Assembly: GCF_003075095.1 (NCBI RefSeq) | Contig: NZ_QCZF01000001.1 | Coordinates: 372,001-436,000, forward strand | Reading direction: 5' to 3' | Length of the DNA: 64,000 nucleotides | Source: Blastococcus litoris | GTDB taxonomy: Bacteria > Actinomycetota > Actinomycetes > Mycobacteriales > Geodermatophilaceae | Shown: positions 38,725 through 48,243 of the stretch, piece after piece | Layout: every line of letters starts with the position of its first letter | Position numbering within the stretch: position 1 is the first letter of the stretch | Notes under the pieces: generated by a model | What the model was told of the DNA's origin: nothing | Databases searched by the model: none | The model's input: the letters and a program-made list of their open reading frames with translations, nothing else | Program-made: the position numbers and the translations under genes

Positions 38725-40308
38725 GTGCCGGTGGCGGCGGGCGCAGGCGAGCACGGAGGAGGGCCGGGACCGCACGACGCGGACCCGGCCCTCGCCGACT
38801 TCCCGCACCGGGCGCCCCGGACGCGGCGCTGGTGCTTCGCCGACCAGCTCGGACCCCACTTCCTCGACGGACCGGACCAGCCGGTCCTGCTGATCGAGTC
38901 CCGCGCCGTGCTGGCGCGCCGGCGGTTCCACCGCCAGAAGGCGCACCTGGTCCTGTCGGCGCTGCGGCACCGCGCCGCCGAGCTGGGTGACCGCGCGGAG
39001 TTCCACCAGGTCGGCACCTACGCCGAGGCGCTGGACCGGGTGGCCGGCCCGGTGAGCGTCTGCGCGCCGACCTCGTGGCGGAGCCGGGACTTCGTGCTGG
39101 CACGACGCGACCTGCAGGTCCTCGCCGCCCGCGGCTTCGTCACCACCCAGGCGGAGTTCGCCGGCTGGGCCGAGGGCAGGGGCCGGCGCCGCCTGCTCAT
39201 GGAGGACTTCTACCGGGATTCGCGCCGCCGCCACGACGTCCTGATGAACGGTGCGGAGCCGGTGGGCGGCCGCTGGAACCTCGACGCCGAGAACAGGGAG
39301 CCGCCGCCGGCGGACGGGCGGATCGGCGTCCCGGAACCGTGGTGGCCGGAGGAGGACGAGATCGACGCGGAGGTGCGCGCGGACCTCGACCGGTGGGAGG
39401 CCGACGGCGACGTCTCCTTCGTCGGGGACGACGGCCCGCGCCTGTTCCCGGTCACGCGCGCGGAGGCGCTGCACCGGCTGGAGGACTTCCTGCAGCACCG
39501 GCTCGGCGCCTTCGGGCCGCACGAGGACGCGATGCTCACCGGCGACCGGTGGCTGGCGCACTCCCTGCTCTCGCCCGCGCTCAACCTGGGCCTGCTCGAC
39601 CCGCTGGCGGTGGTCGTCGCGACGGAGCGGAGCGCCCGCGACCGCGCGGCGGCCGGCGACCTGCTGCCGCTCAACAGCGTGGAGGGCTTCGTCCGGCAGG
39701 TCATGGGCTGGCGCGACTACGTCTGGCACATGTACTGGCACCTGGGGCGCGACTTCCGGCACGCGAACGCCCTGGGCGCCCGCGAGCCGGTGCCCGGCTG
39801 GCTGGCCGGGCTCGACGACGGGGCGGTGGACGCCGCCTGCCTCTCCGACGTGCTCGGCGACCTGCGCCGGGACGGCTGGGTGCACCACATCCCGCGCCTG
39901 ATGGTGCTCGGCAACTACGCGTTGCAGCGGGGGATCGACCCCTCGGCGATGACCGACTGGTTCCACGAGAGCTTCGTCGACGGCTACGAGTGGGTGATGG
40001 TCGCCAACGTCGTCGGGATGAGCCAGCACGCCGACGGCGGGGCGCTGGCCACGAAGCCCTACGCCGCCGGGGGTGCCTACATCGACCGGATGAGCGACTA
40101 CTGCGGCGGCTGCCGGTACGACCCGCGGAAACGGCTCGGCGAGGACGCCTGCCCCTACACCGCCGGCTACTGGGCCTTCCTCGACCGGACCCGGGAGCAG
40201 CTGGCCGGCAACCACCGCATGCGCCGGCCGCTGCAGGGCCTCGACCGCCTGCGCGACCTCCCCGCCGTCGTCGAGCAGGAACGCCTCCGGGGCACCGGGG
40301 CGCCGTGA
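38725..40308 (+). CDS. Iron-sulfur (6-4) photolyase / FeS-BCP cryptochrome family
   Basis: A 527-residue flavoprotein of the deoxyribodipyrimidine photolyase-related (PhrB) group, which uses light to repair UV lesions. Cysteines C372, C460, C463 and C476 are each exactly 22 residues beyond the four [4Fe-4S] ligands I recall for Agrobacterium PhrB (350, 438, 441, 454). Conserved blocks include WCFADQLGPHF, GWRDYVWHMYWHLG, HHIPRLMVLGNYALQRGIDP and DWFHESFVDGYEWVMVANV. The start GTG at 38725 is approximate. It follows the sigma factor and membrane-protein genes by 30 bp. Confidence 0.92.
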   Translation: MPVAAGAGEHGGGPGPHDADPALADFPHRAPRTRRWCFADQLGPHFLDGPDQPVLLIESRAVLARRRFHRQKAHLVLSALRHRAAELGDRAEFHQVGTYAEALDRVAGPVSVCAPTSWRSRDFVLARRDLQVLAARGFVTTQAEFAGWAEGRGRRRLLMEDFYRDSRRRHDVLMNGAEPVGGRWNLDAENREPPPADGRIGVPEPWWPEEDEIDAEVRADLDRWEADGDVSFVGDDGPRLFPVTRAEALHRLEDFLQHRLGAFGPHEDAMLTGDRWLAHSLLSPALNLGLLDPLAVVVATERSARDRAAAGDLLPLNSVEGFVRQVMGWRDYVWHMYWHLGRDFRHANALGAREPVPGWLAGLDDGAVDAACLSDVLGDLRRDGWVHHIPRLMVLGNYALQRGIDPSAMTDWFHESFVDGYEWVMVANVVGMSQHADGGALATKPYAAGGAYIDRMSDYCGGCRYDPRKRLGEDACPYTAGYWAFLDRTREQLAGNHRMRRPLQGLDRLRDLPAVVEQERLRGTGAP

Positions 40309-40309
40309 G

Positions 40310-41167
40310 TCAGGTGAGGGTCGTGCCCCCGGCGAGCAGCAGCACGACGTCCAGGACGGTCAGGAGCATGACCGCGGGGAAGGCGAGCCGCCGGAAGCGG
40401 GCGCTGCCGGCCAGCGCGGCCAGCACCACGGCCGGCACGGCCACGACGACGACGGCGATCCCGAGCCCGGTCGGCGCGCCCTCGGGCCCCAGCGCCAGCA
40501 CCAGGGAGGCACCGAAGAGCAGCGCCGCCCCCAGGACGGCGGAGGGCACGGCCCCCAGGCGGTGGGGGAGGCCCCGGACGCCCGTGGCCAGGTCGTCCTC
40601 GAGGTCGGGTGCGACGTTGGCCAGGTGGGCGGCGGCACCGAGCGCGCCGCCGGCGGTGACCAGCCACCAGGGGGCCAGCGGTGTCCCCGGCGCGGCGGCG
40701 ACCACGCCCGCGGGGAGGGCGCCGAAGCCGGTCACGTACGGCACGATCGACATCGCGGTCCGCTTCAGCCCGGCGTTGTAGGCCCAGCCGCTGGCCACGA
40801 GGACGAGGAGCAGCACCCCGGGCACCAGACCGAGCAGGAGCGACAGGACGACGGCCAGCAGCACCGAGACGAGGGCCGCCGAGCGCAGCAGGGACGGCGT
40901 CACCGCCCCCTGGACGACGGGCTTGTCGGTGCGCGCGACGGTGCGGTCGCGGTCGGCGTCCAGCCAGTCGTTGCTCCACCCGATGGACGCCTGACCTGCG
41001 AGGACGGCCGCGCACAGCAGCACCACCCGTCCCACGGGAACGCCTGCCGCGACCGCCAGGAGGGTGGCCACGGTGGTCACCGCGAGGGCCGGTCCGGCGT
41101 GGGTCGCGAGCACCATCGCGCGCACCGTGGAGGCCGTCGCCCGACCCCGAGGAGGCACATCGACCAC
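40310..41167 (-). CDS. UbiA-family prenyltransferase
   Basis: A 285-residue integral membrane protein with eight to nine helices. The first aspartate motif N66-D-W-L-D70-A-D-R-D74 binds Mg-prenyl diphosphate, and a second acidic motif, ANVAPDLEDD, sits in a later loop. RTDKPVVQGAVTP is also family-typical. The acceptor (quinone ring, heme or lipid) cannot be told from sequence. It converges on the photolyase gene with 1 bp between stop codons, and its start faces carD. Confidence 0.88.
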   Translation of the reverse strand: MVDVPPRGRATASTVRAMVLATHAGPALAVTTVATLLAVAAGVPVGRVVLLCAAVLAGQASIGWSNDWLDADRDRTVARTDKPVVQGAVTPSLLRSAALVSVLLAVVLSLLLGLVPGVLLLVLVASGWAYNAGLKRTAMSIVPYVTGFGALPAGVVAAAPGTPLAPWWLVTAGGALGAAAHLANVAPDLEDDLATGVRGLPHRLGAVPSAVLGAALLFGASLVLALGPEGAPTGLGIAVVVVAVPAVVLAALAGSARFRRLAFPAVMLLTVLDVVLLLAGGTTLT

Positions 41168-41288
41168 GCTCTGTCAACCCCTCTCCCGTACTCGACCAGG
41201 CTGCTGACCTGCACATTTACTGTCTGGAGCCGATCCGTTGGTCAGTCTGCCGTGGTAGTCTGGAGTCAGCGAAAGGGGTCACATCCAC

Positions 41289-41771
41289 ATGGGCTTCACT
41301 GTCGGCGAGACCGTCGTCTATCCGCACCACGGTGCCGCGCTGATCGAGGCGATCGAGCAGCGGACCATCAAGGGCGTCGAGAAGGCCTACCTCGTGCTGA
41401 AGGTCGCTCAGGGCGACCTGACCGTGCGCGTTCCGGCTGACAACGCAGAGATCGTCGGCGTCCGCGACGTCGTGGGCCAGGAAGGCCTCAACCGGGTCTT
41501 CGAGGTGCTGCGCGCCCCGCACACCGAGGAGCCGACCAACTGGTCGCGCCGCTACAAGGCCAACCTCGAGAAGCTGGCCTCGGGCGACGTGAACAAGGTC
41601 GCCGAGGTCGTGCGCGACCTCTGGCGTCGCGACAAGGACCGGGGCCTCTCGGCCGGCGAGAAGCGCATGCTCTCCAAGGCCCGCCAGATCCTGGTCAGCG
41701 AGCTCGCCCTCGCCGAGGGCACCAACGAGGACAAGGCCGAGGTCCTCCTCGACGAGGTCCTCGCCAGCTGA
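41289..41771 (+). CDS. carD: CarD family transcriptional regulator
   Basis: A 160-residue RNA-polymerase-binding regulator that stabilises the open complex at rRNA and other promoters. The N-terminal RID ([25 protein letters not shown]) contacts the beta subunit. The C-terminal domain has the tryptophan in [14 protein letters not shown] that wedges into the promoter and the basic helix [24 protein letters not shown] at 41289 follows AAAGGGG. ispD starts 51 bp downstream, the conserved actinobacterial order. Confidence 0.96.
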   Translation: MGFTVGETVVYPHHGAALIEAIEQRTIKGVEKAYLVLKVAQGDLTVRVPADNAEIVGVRDVVGQEGLNRVFEVLRAPHTEEPTNWSRRYKANLEKLASGDVNKVAEVVRDLWRRDKDRGLSAGEKRMLSKARQILVSELALAEGTNEDKAEVLLDEVLAS

Positions 41772-41822
41772 GCCCAGGCCTCCTGAGCTCGCTGTTCCAC
41801 CAGAGACACCCAGACCACTCCC

Positions 41823-42485
41823 GTGCACGCTGTCGGCATCGTCGCAGCGGCCGGGAGTGGTCTGCGTCTGGGGGCTGACGTGCCCAAGGCCCTCGTTCGT
41901 CTCGCCGGCCGGCCGCTGGTCGCCTGGTCCGTCGACGCCCTCCGTGCCGGCGGCGTGGACGAGGTCGTGGTGACCGTCCCCTCCGGCTGCAGGGACGCCT
42001 TCGCCGCCGCGCTGCCGGGCGACGTCCGTCTCGCCGAGGGCGGCGCGAGCCGGACGGCGTCGGTCCGGGCCGGTATCGACGCCGCGTCGCCGGGTGCCGA
42101 CGTCGTCCTCGTGCACGACGCGGCCCGGCCGCTCACCCCGCCCGACATGGTCCGCCGCGTCCTGGCCGCGCTGGCGGCCGGTCACCCGGCGGTGGTCCCG
42201 GTGCTGCCGGTCGTCGACACCACGGTCGTCGTCGACGACGACGGAGTCATCACCGGCGCGCCGCCGCGCTCGGCGCTCCGCCGGGTGCAGACGCCGCAGG
42301 GGTTCGACCGCGCCGTCCTCGCCTCGGCGTACGCAGCCCTCGCTGCGGACGCCGACCTGACCGACGACGCCGCGGTGGTCAGGGCCGCCGGTGTCGCCGT
42401 CGTGACCGTCGCCGGCGACGAGCGGGCGGCCAAGGTGACCGTCGCGCACGACCTGGCGCTGGCCGAGGCGCAGGTGGGCCGGTGA
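41823..42485 (+). CDS. ispD: 2-C-methyl-D-erythritol 4-phosphate cytidylyltransferase
   Basis: A 220-residue enzyme of the MEP isoprenoid pathway that couples CTP to [27 protein letters not shown] binds [19 protein letters not shown] and [15 protein letters not shown] are conserved. GTG at 41823 starts [10 protein letters not shown]. It overlaps ispF by 4 bp, so the two MEP-pathway enzymes are translated together. Confidence 0.96.
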   Translation: MHAVGIVAAAGSGLRLGADVPKALVRLAGRPLVAWSVDALRAGGVDEVVVTVPSGCRDAFAAALPGDVRLAEGGASRTASVRAGIDAASPGADVVLVHDAARPLTPPDMVRRVLAALAAGHPAVVPVLPVVDTTVVVDDDGVITGAPPRSALRRVQTPQGFDRAVLASAYAALAADADLTDDAAVVRAAGVAVVTVAGDERAAKVTVAHDLALAEAQVGR

Positions 42486-42988
42486 CCTCCCTGCCCCGCG
42501 TCGGCGTCGGCACCGACGTCCACCCGATCGAACCGGGACGCGCGTGCCGGCTCGCCGGCCTCGACTGGCCCGGCGCCGACGGCTGCGCCGGCCACTCCGA
42601 CGGCGACGTCGTCGCGCACGCGCTGACCGACGCGCTGCTGTCCGCCGCGGGCCTCGGCGACATCGGCGGGCTGCTCGGCACCGACGACCCGCGCTGGGCC
42701 GGGGCCGCGGGCATCGCGGTCCTCGAGCACGTGCGGGAGGTGCTCGCCCAGGCCGGCTGGTCGATCGGCAACGCGTCGGTGCAGCTCGTCGCGAACACCC
42801 CGAAGCTCGGGCCGCGCCGCCAGGAGGCCGAAGCCGCGCTGTCCGCGGCACTCGGTGCGCCGGTCAGCGTCGCCGCGACCACCACCGACGGGCTCGGCCT
42901 GACCGGCCGCGGCGAGGGACGGGCGGCCGTCGCGACGGCACTCGTGGTCCGCACGGGGGAGACCGGGCCCAGCGAGGCACGGCCCTGA
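42482..42988 (+). CDS. ispF: 2-C-methyl-D-erythritol 2,4-cyclodiphosphate synthase
   Basis: A 168-residue trimeric zinc enzyme that cyclises CDP-ME 2-phosphate to MEcPP. Metal ligands are in VGTDVHPIE and in [53 protein letters not shown] and [15 protein letters not shown] complete the active site. GTG at 42482 overlaps the ispD stop. cysS starts 25 bp later. Confidence 0.96.
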   Translation: MTSLPRVGVGTDVHPIEPGRACRLAGLDWPGADGCAGHSDGDVVAHALTDALLSAAGLGDIGGLLGTDDPRWAGAAGIAVLEHVREVLAQAGWSIGNASVQLVANTPKLGPRRQEAEAALSAALGAPVSVAATTTDGLGLTGRGEGRAAVATALVVRTGETGPSEARP

Positions 42989-43013
42989 GCGCGGGCTCCG
43001 TAGACTCCCCGCA

Positions 43014-44414
43014 GTGAGCCTCCGCCTGTACGACACGGCCGCCCGCGCGGTCCGCGACTTCACGCCCCTGCGTGCCGGTCAGGTCTCCGTCTACGTCTGC
43101 GGGCTCACCGTCCAGGGCCCGCCGCACATCGGCCACGTCCGGGCCGCGCTCGCCTTCGACGTCCTCCGCCGCTGGCTCATGAGGTCCGGGTACGAGGTGA
43201 CCTACGTCCGGAACGTCACCGACATCGACGACAAGATCCTGGCCAAGGCCGCCGAGCACGACGTCCCGTGGTGGGCCTGGGCCTACGACAACGAGCTGGC
43301 CTGCACCCGCGCCTACGACGTCCTCGGCGTCCTGCCGCCCACCTACGAGCCGCGGGCGACCGGCCACATCACGGACATGGTGTCCCTGATGGACCGGCTC
43401 ATCGAGCGCGGGCACGCCTACGCCTCGGGCGGTGACGTCTACTTCGACGTCCGCTCCTTCCCCGAGTACGGGGCGCTGACCGGGCAGAAGATCGGCGACA
43501 TGCAGGCGGCCGCGGACACCGAGACGGACGAGCGCAAGCGCGACCCCCGCGACTTCGCCCTCTGGAAGGCCGCGAAGGACTCCGAGCCGGAGACCGCGTC
43601 CTGGCCGACGCCGTGGGGCCGTGGCCGGCCGGGCTGGCACCTGGAGTGCTCGGCGATGGCGGAGCGGTTCCTCGGACCGGACTTCGACATCCACGGCGGC
43701 GGGCTGGACCTCCGGTTCCCGCACCACGAGAACGAGCAGGCCCAGTCGCGCGCGGCCGGTCACGGCTTCGCCAGGTACTGGCTGCACAACGGCTGGGTGA
43801 CCCTCGGCGGCGAGAAGATGAGCAAGTCGCTGGGCAACACCGCGCTGGTGGACGAGGTCGTCCGCCGGGTCCGCCCGATCGAGCTCCGCTACTACCTCAT
43901 CGCGCCGCACTACCGGTCCACGATCGAGTTCACCGACGAGGCGCTGGCCGAGGCGGGCGTGGCCTTCCGCCGCATCGAGTCCTTCGTGACACGGGCCGCC
44001 GAGCGGGTGGGCGCGGACGCCGGCAAGCCGGAGCTGCCGGCCGAGTTCAGCGCCGCCCTCGACGACGACCTCGGCACCCCCGCCGCGGTCGCCGCCATCC
44101 ACGAGGCGGTGCGCCAGGGCAACACCGCGCTCGCCGACGGCGACGACGCCGCGGTCGCCGGTGCTCTCGGCGCGGTCCGCGCGATGCTGGGCGTGCTCGG
44201 GCTCGACCCGCTGGACCCGGCGTGGGCCGGCGGCGCGGACGAGCGCCTCGCGCAGGCCACCGACGGGCTCGTCGCGCTGGCGCTGGAGCAGCGGCAGGCG
44301 GCCCGCGCCCGCAAGGACTTCGCGGCGGCCGACGCGATCCGCGACCAGCTCACCGCCCTCGGCGTCTCCGTCGAGGACACCCCGCAAGGAACCCGATGGG
44401 AGCTGACCCGCTGA
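43014..44414 (+). CDS. cysS: Cysteinyl-tRNA synthetase
   Basis: A 466-residue class I enzyme charging tRNA-Cys. C29 in VYVCG is a zinc ligand; the HIGH motif is H38-I-G-H41; [15 protein letters not shown] and [11 protein letters not shown] hold the other zinc ligands; EKMSKSLGN is the KMSKS loop. The C-terminal DALR and anticodon-binding parts are complete, ending [11 protein letters not shown] at 43014. The stop overlaps the rlmB start by 1 bp (TGATG). Confidence 0.97.
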   Translation: MSLRLYDTAARAVRDFTPLRAGQVSVYVCGLTVQGPPHIGHVRAALAFDVLRRWLMRSGYEVTYVRNVTDIDDKILAKAAEHDVPWWAWAYDNELACTRAYDVLGVLPPTYEPRATGHITDMVSLMDRLIERGHAYASGGDVYFDVRSFPEYGALTGQKIGDMQAAADTETDERKRDPRDFALWKAAKDSEPETASWPTPWGRGRPGWHLECSAMAERFLGPDFDIHGGGLDLRFPHHENEQAQSRAAGHGFARYWLHNGWVTLGGEKMSKSLGNTALVDEVVRRVRPIELRYYLIAPHYRSTIEFTDEALAEAGVAFRRIESFVTRAAERVGADAGKPELPAEFSAALDDDLGTPAAVAAIHEAVRQGNTALADGDDAAVAGALGAVRAMLGVLGLDPLDPAWAGGADERLAQATDGLVALALEQRQAARARKDFAAADAIRDQLTALGVSVEDTPQGTRWELTR

Positions 44415-45373
44415 TGGCCGGCAACAGCCAGCGCCGAGGCCGGAGCGACGGTGCCGGCAAGAAGCGGGCGACCGCAGGCACCGGTGGGAAGAACCGCCGC
44501 TCGCTCGCCGGCCGGGGTGCGACCCCGCCGGCCGCCGCCCGGCCCGGCCACCCCGCCCAGCGTCGCGCCGCGGCCGACGCCAGGGCCCGGGCCGAGCGCA
44601 CCCGCGCCCGGCAGCGCGCCGAGGAGGCCCCGGAGCTGCTGCTCGGCCGCAACCCGGTCGTGGAGGCGCTCCGCGCGCAGATCCCGGCGACCGCGCTGTA
44701 CGTGGTCACCGGCGACACCGGGCGCACCACCGACGAGCGGATCACCGAGGCGCTCGCCCTGGCCGCCGACCGCGGCCTGCCGCTGCTCGAGGTCGGCAAG
44801 GCCGAGTTCGACCGGATGTCGCAGGGCGCGCTGCACCAGGGCATCGGCCTGCAGGTCCCGCCCTACGAGTACGCCCACCCCGACGACCTGCTCGACGTCG
44901 CCCGCGACTCCGGGCGCGCGCCGCTGCTCGTCGCGCTGGACGGCGTCACCGACCCGCGCAACCTCGGCGCCGTCGTCCGGTCCGCCGCGGCCTTCGACGC
45001 CCACGGCGTCGTCGTCCCCCAGCGCCGCTCGGTCGGCATGACCGCCTCCGCCTGGCGCACCAGCGCGGGCGCGGCGGCTCGCATCCCGGTCGCCCGGGCG
45101 GTCAACCTGGCCCGCGCCCTGGGCTCGTACCAGGAGTCGGGGCTGCAGACGGTGGGCCTGGCCGCCGACGGCGAGGTCGACCTGCACGAGTACGACGGCT
45201 TCGCCGACCCGGTGTGCCTCGTCGTCGGGGCGGAGGGCGCCGGCCTGTCCCGGCTGGTGCGTGAGCGCTGCGACGTCGTCGTCCGCATCCCGATCGACCG
45301 CGACACCGAGTCGCTCAACGTCAGCGTCGCCGCCGGCATCGCCCTCTACGCCGCCGCGGCAGCCCGCCGTTGA
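44414..45373 (+). CDS. rlmB: 23S rRNA (guanosine-2'-O-)-methyltransferase, RlmB/TrmH family
   Basis: A 319-residue SpoU-class enzyme. The first 75 residues are a basic, Gly/Arg/Ala-rich extension. An L30e-like substrate-binding domain follows ([15 protein letters not shown]), then the knotted methyltransferase core with motif 1 [19 protein letters not shown], motif 2 [16 protein letters not shown] and motif 3 [13 protein letters not shown]2251 is the likely target but another 2'-O position cannot be excluded. It follows cysS as in most actinobacteria and ends against a hairpin. Confidence 0.92.
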   Translation: MAGNSQRRGRSDGAGKKRATAGTGGKNRRSLAGRGATPPAAARPGHPAQRRAAADARARAERTRARQRAEEAPELLLGRNPVVEALRAQIPATALYVVTGDTGRTTDERITEALALAADRGLPLLEVGKAEFDRMSQGALHQGIGLQVPPYEYAHPDDLLDVARDSGRAPLLVALDGVTDPRNLGAVVRSAAAFDAHGVVVPQRRSVGMTASAWRTSAGAAARIPVARAVNLARALGSYQESGLQTVGLAADGEVDLHEYDGFADPVCLVVGAEGAGLSRLVRERCDVVVRIPIDRDTESLNVSVAAGIALYAAAAARR

Positions 45374-45457
45374 TGATCAGCTGAGCTGATCATTCCGGGT
45401 CGTGGCTCACGTCCGGTGCTGAGCCAGGACCCGCGACGATCAGCTGACCTGATCATC
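45372..45457. terminator. Long imperfect inverted repeat with two similar hairpins
   Basis: Arms of 38 bp (45372-45409 and 45420-45457, 32 of 38 matched) surround a 10-nt loop between the convergent stops of rlmB and the DUF445 gene. Each arm itself contains a near-palindromic 19-mer (45375-45393 and 45438-45456) differing at one base, so two separate hairpins can form, one next to each stop. It shares TGATCATC ends with 31881-31948. Confidence 0.7.
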
Positions 45458-45462
45458 GCGGG

Positions 45463-46737
45463 TCACCCCAGCAGCTGGGCGATCGTGTAGATCACCAGGC
45501 CGGCGAGGCCGCCGACGACGGTGCCGTTCACGCGGATCCACTGGAGGTCGCGGCCGACCTGCAGCTCGATCCGCCGGCTGGTCTCGTCGGTGTCCCAACG
45601 GGCGACGGTGCTGCTGACGAGGTCGGCCAGGTCGCCGGAGAACCGCTCCACCAGGTAGCCCGCGACCCGGTGGGTGTGCCGCTGCACCAGCTCGCGCACG
45701 GTGGGGTCGGTCTGCAGCAGGCGGGCGGCGTCGCCGATGAGCGCGGCGATCCGGGCCCGCAGCTCCGAGTCGGGGTCGGCGGCCGCGGCCAGGACGGCGT
45801 TCTTCGCGTTGGTCCACAGCGAGCCGGACCAGGCGCGCACCGCCGGGTGCTCGAGCAGCTCCTTCTTCAGGTCCTCGACCCGGGCGGCGGTGTCCGGGTC
45901 GGTGCGCAGCGCGTGCACGTAGGCGCGGAGGCGGGCGTCGTAGGAACGGCGCAGCTCGTGCCGCGGGTCGGCGCCGACCTCCTCCAGGAAGCCCTGCAGG
46001 CCGGCGAACACCTTGTCGAAGACCCGGTCGTCCACCCAGTCGGGCACCCAGGCGGGGGACGCGTCACCCAGCTGCGCGCGGAACACCAGGCGGTTCTCGT
46101 GGAGGAAGCGCGCCAGCAGCCGCAGCGCCGCCGACAGCACCTCCTGGTGCCGGTCGCCCTCGACGACGAGCTCGAGGACCCGGGCCAGCACCGGGGCGGC
46201 GGGCGTCTCGTGGGCCTTGCGGTCGACCAGCGAGGCGACGGCGGGCTGGAGGTCCTCGTCGCGCAGCAGCGAGGTGAGCGCCGTCAGCACGGCCGAGGCG
46301 TCGCCGGCCAGCCGCTCGGCCCGGCCCGGTGCCGCGAGGAACCCGCCCAGCCGGCCGGGGACGTCGACGGTGGTCAGCTTCTCCTCGACGACGGCGCGGG
46401 TCAGGAAGTTCTCCTGGACGAAGGTGCCGAGGCTGGCGCCGATCTGGTCCTTCTTGCGCGGGATGATCGCGGTGTGTGGGATCGGCAGCCGCAACGGGTG
46501 CCGGAACAGCGCGGTGACGGCGAACCAGTCGGCGAGTGCGCCGACCATCGAGGCCTCGGCGGTGGCGCGGACGTAGCCCACCCACGCGCCGGCGTCCTCG
46601 CCCACGAGGACGCAGGCGAGGAAGACGGCGGCGGCGAGCAGGAACAGCCCGGTCGCCAGCCGCTTCATGCGGGCCAGGTCGCGGGCCCGCTCCGGGTCGT
46701 CCAGCGACCCGGCGAGGGGGGCGGTCAGGTCCGGCAC
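45463..46737 (-). CDS. DUF445 family membrane protein
   Basis: A 424-residue protein of the DUF445 (YjiN-like) family. Two helices near the N terminus (about 27-47, and a shorter one at [21 protein letters not shown]) precede the signature [42 protein letters not shown]. A long alpha-helical region follows and a C-terminal membrane helix ([17 protein letters not shown]) ends it. It is thought to be a cell-envelope protein; the specific function is unknown to me. Confidence 0.9.
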   Translation of the reverse strand: [424 protein letters not shown]

Positions 46738-46778
46738 CTCCAGGAGCCTACGGACCCGGCCGCCACCCTCCGCGGGGC

Positions 46779-48140
46779 TCAGCTGGTGGACCCGAGCGTG
46801 ACCTCGGCGGTCTGCGTCTGCTCACCGCGCCGGACGGTCAGCTCGACCGTCGCGCCGGGTGCCTGGCTGCGGACCGCGGCGGTGAGCTCGGTGGACGTCG
46901 TCACCGGCCGGTCACCGACGGCGGTGATCACGTCGCCCTGCTGGAGCCCGGCCTCCGCGGCGGCGCTGCCGGGCTCGACGCTGACGATCTGCGCCCCGGT
47001 GCCCACGCCGGAGTTCTGGTCGTCGGCGGCGGTCTGCGCCCGCACGCCGAGCACGGCGCGGGTGGCGGAGCCGGTCTCGAGGATCTCCTGCGCGATCCGC
47101 TTCGCGGTGTTGCTGGGGATCGCGAAGCCGACGCCGATGTTGCCGCTCTGCGACTGCGAGCCCGGCGCCCCCGAGGCCACCGTGGCGATGGCGGTGTTGA
47201 TGCCGATGACCTCGCCGGCACCGTTCACCAGCGCTCCGCCGGAGTTGCCCGGGTTGATCGCGGCGTCGGTCTGGAGGGCGTCGATGACCGTGGCGTCGTC
47301 CTGCGTGGAGCCGGTGGCGACGGCGCGGTCGGTGGCGCTGATGATGCCGTCGGTGACGGTGTTCGACAGGCCGAGCGGGGCGCCGATCGCGACCGCGACG
47401 TCGCCGACCTGCACGTCGTCGGAGTCGGCGAAGGTGGCCGGCGTGAGCCCGTCGGCGCCCTCGAGCCGGAGGACGGCGATGTCGGCGGCCGGGTCGGTGC
47501 CCACGACCGTGGCGTCGTACAGCGTGCCGTCGGAGGTGCGCACCTGGACGGTCTGCGCGCCCCCGCCCTCGGCGACGACGTGGTTGTTCGTCACGACGTA
47601 GCCGTCCTCGGTGAGGACGACGCCCGAGCCGCTGCCCGACGCCGAGTTGCTGGTGACGTAGACGGTGACGACGCTGGGCGCGGCCTTCGCGGCGGCGGCG
47701 GTGGCGGTGGTCGCCGTCTCCGGGTCCTGGATGACGACGTTCTGCGCGGCCGCGTCGGCGCCGTTGGCGGACGACGGGTCGTCGAACAGGGTCGCCACGC
47801 CGGCTCCGGCTCCGCCACCGATCAGCGCGCCGGCCACCAGGCCCGCCAGGCCGATGCGGAGCCGGCCCGCGCGACGCGGCGCCGTGGCGGTCGCGGTTGC
47901 GGCGGGCGACTCGACGGTCGGCGTCGGGTACCCCCCGTAGCCGGGGTACGACGGCGGCTGGGGTGTGGTCGGGTGCGGCGCCGTCGGGTGGGTCTGCGGC
48001 CCGGCCCAGGGGGCCGTTCCAGGGGCGCCGTACCCGTAGGTCGGCGTCGGGGCAGCGGGGTTCACCGCCTCGCCGGAGCGGGGCTCGGTCCCCGGGCCGG
48101 TGCCGGAACCCGGGGTGGTGGGGTGGCCGTGCTCAGTCAC
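46779..48140 (-). CDS. HtrA/DegP-type serine protease with PDZ domain
   Basis: A 453-residue membrane-tethered protease. Residues 1-90 are a cytoplasmic Pro/Thr/Tyr-rich disordered region; one helix (about 94-118) crosses the membrane. The trypsin-like domain has the triad H187 (TNNHVV), D220 (DPAADIAVLRL) and S300 (PGNSGGAL). The PDZ domain (about 365-445) ends the protein. It probably degrades or senses damaged proteins outside the membrane. The next gene on the same strand is the FetB-like permease, 103 bp upstream of it. Confidence 0.93.
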   Translation of the reverse strand: MTEHGHPTTPGSGTGPGTEPRSGEAVNPAAPTPTYGYGAPGTAPWAGPQTHPTAPHPTTPQPPSYPGYGGYPTPTVESPAATATATAPRRAGRLRIGLAGLVAGALIGGGAGAGVATLFDDPSSANGADAAAQNVVIQDPETATTATAAAAKAAPSVVTVYVTSNSASGSGSGVVLTEDGYVVTNNHVVAEGGGAQTVQVRTSDGTLYDATVVGTDPAADIAVLRLEGADGLTPATFADSDDVQVGDVAVAIGAPLGLSNTVTDGIISATDRAVATGSTQDDATVIDALQTDAAINPGNSGGALVNGAGEVIGINTAIATVASGAPGSQSQSGNIGVGFAIPSNTAKRIAQEILETGSATRAVLGVRAQTAADDQNSGVGTGAQIVSVEPGSAAAEAGLQQGDVITAVGDRPVTTSTELTAAVRSQAPGATVELTVRRGEQTQTAEVTLGSTS

Positions 48141-48243
48141 GTCGGTGTCCTCCTCGCGCGCAGCCGTTCGGCTGCGGTTGCCTCCACTGTCGGGTGGCGC
48201 TCTGGTGCAGCGCTGTGGACGCCCTGTGAGATTCCTGGACGGC

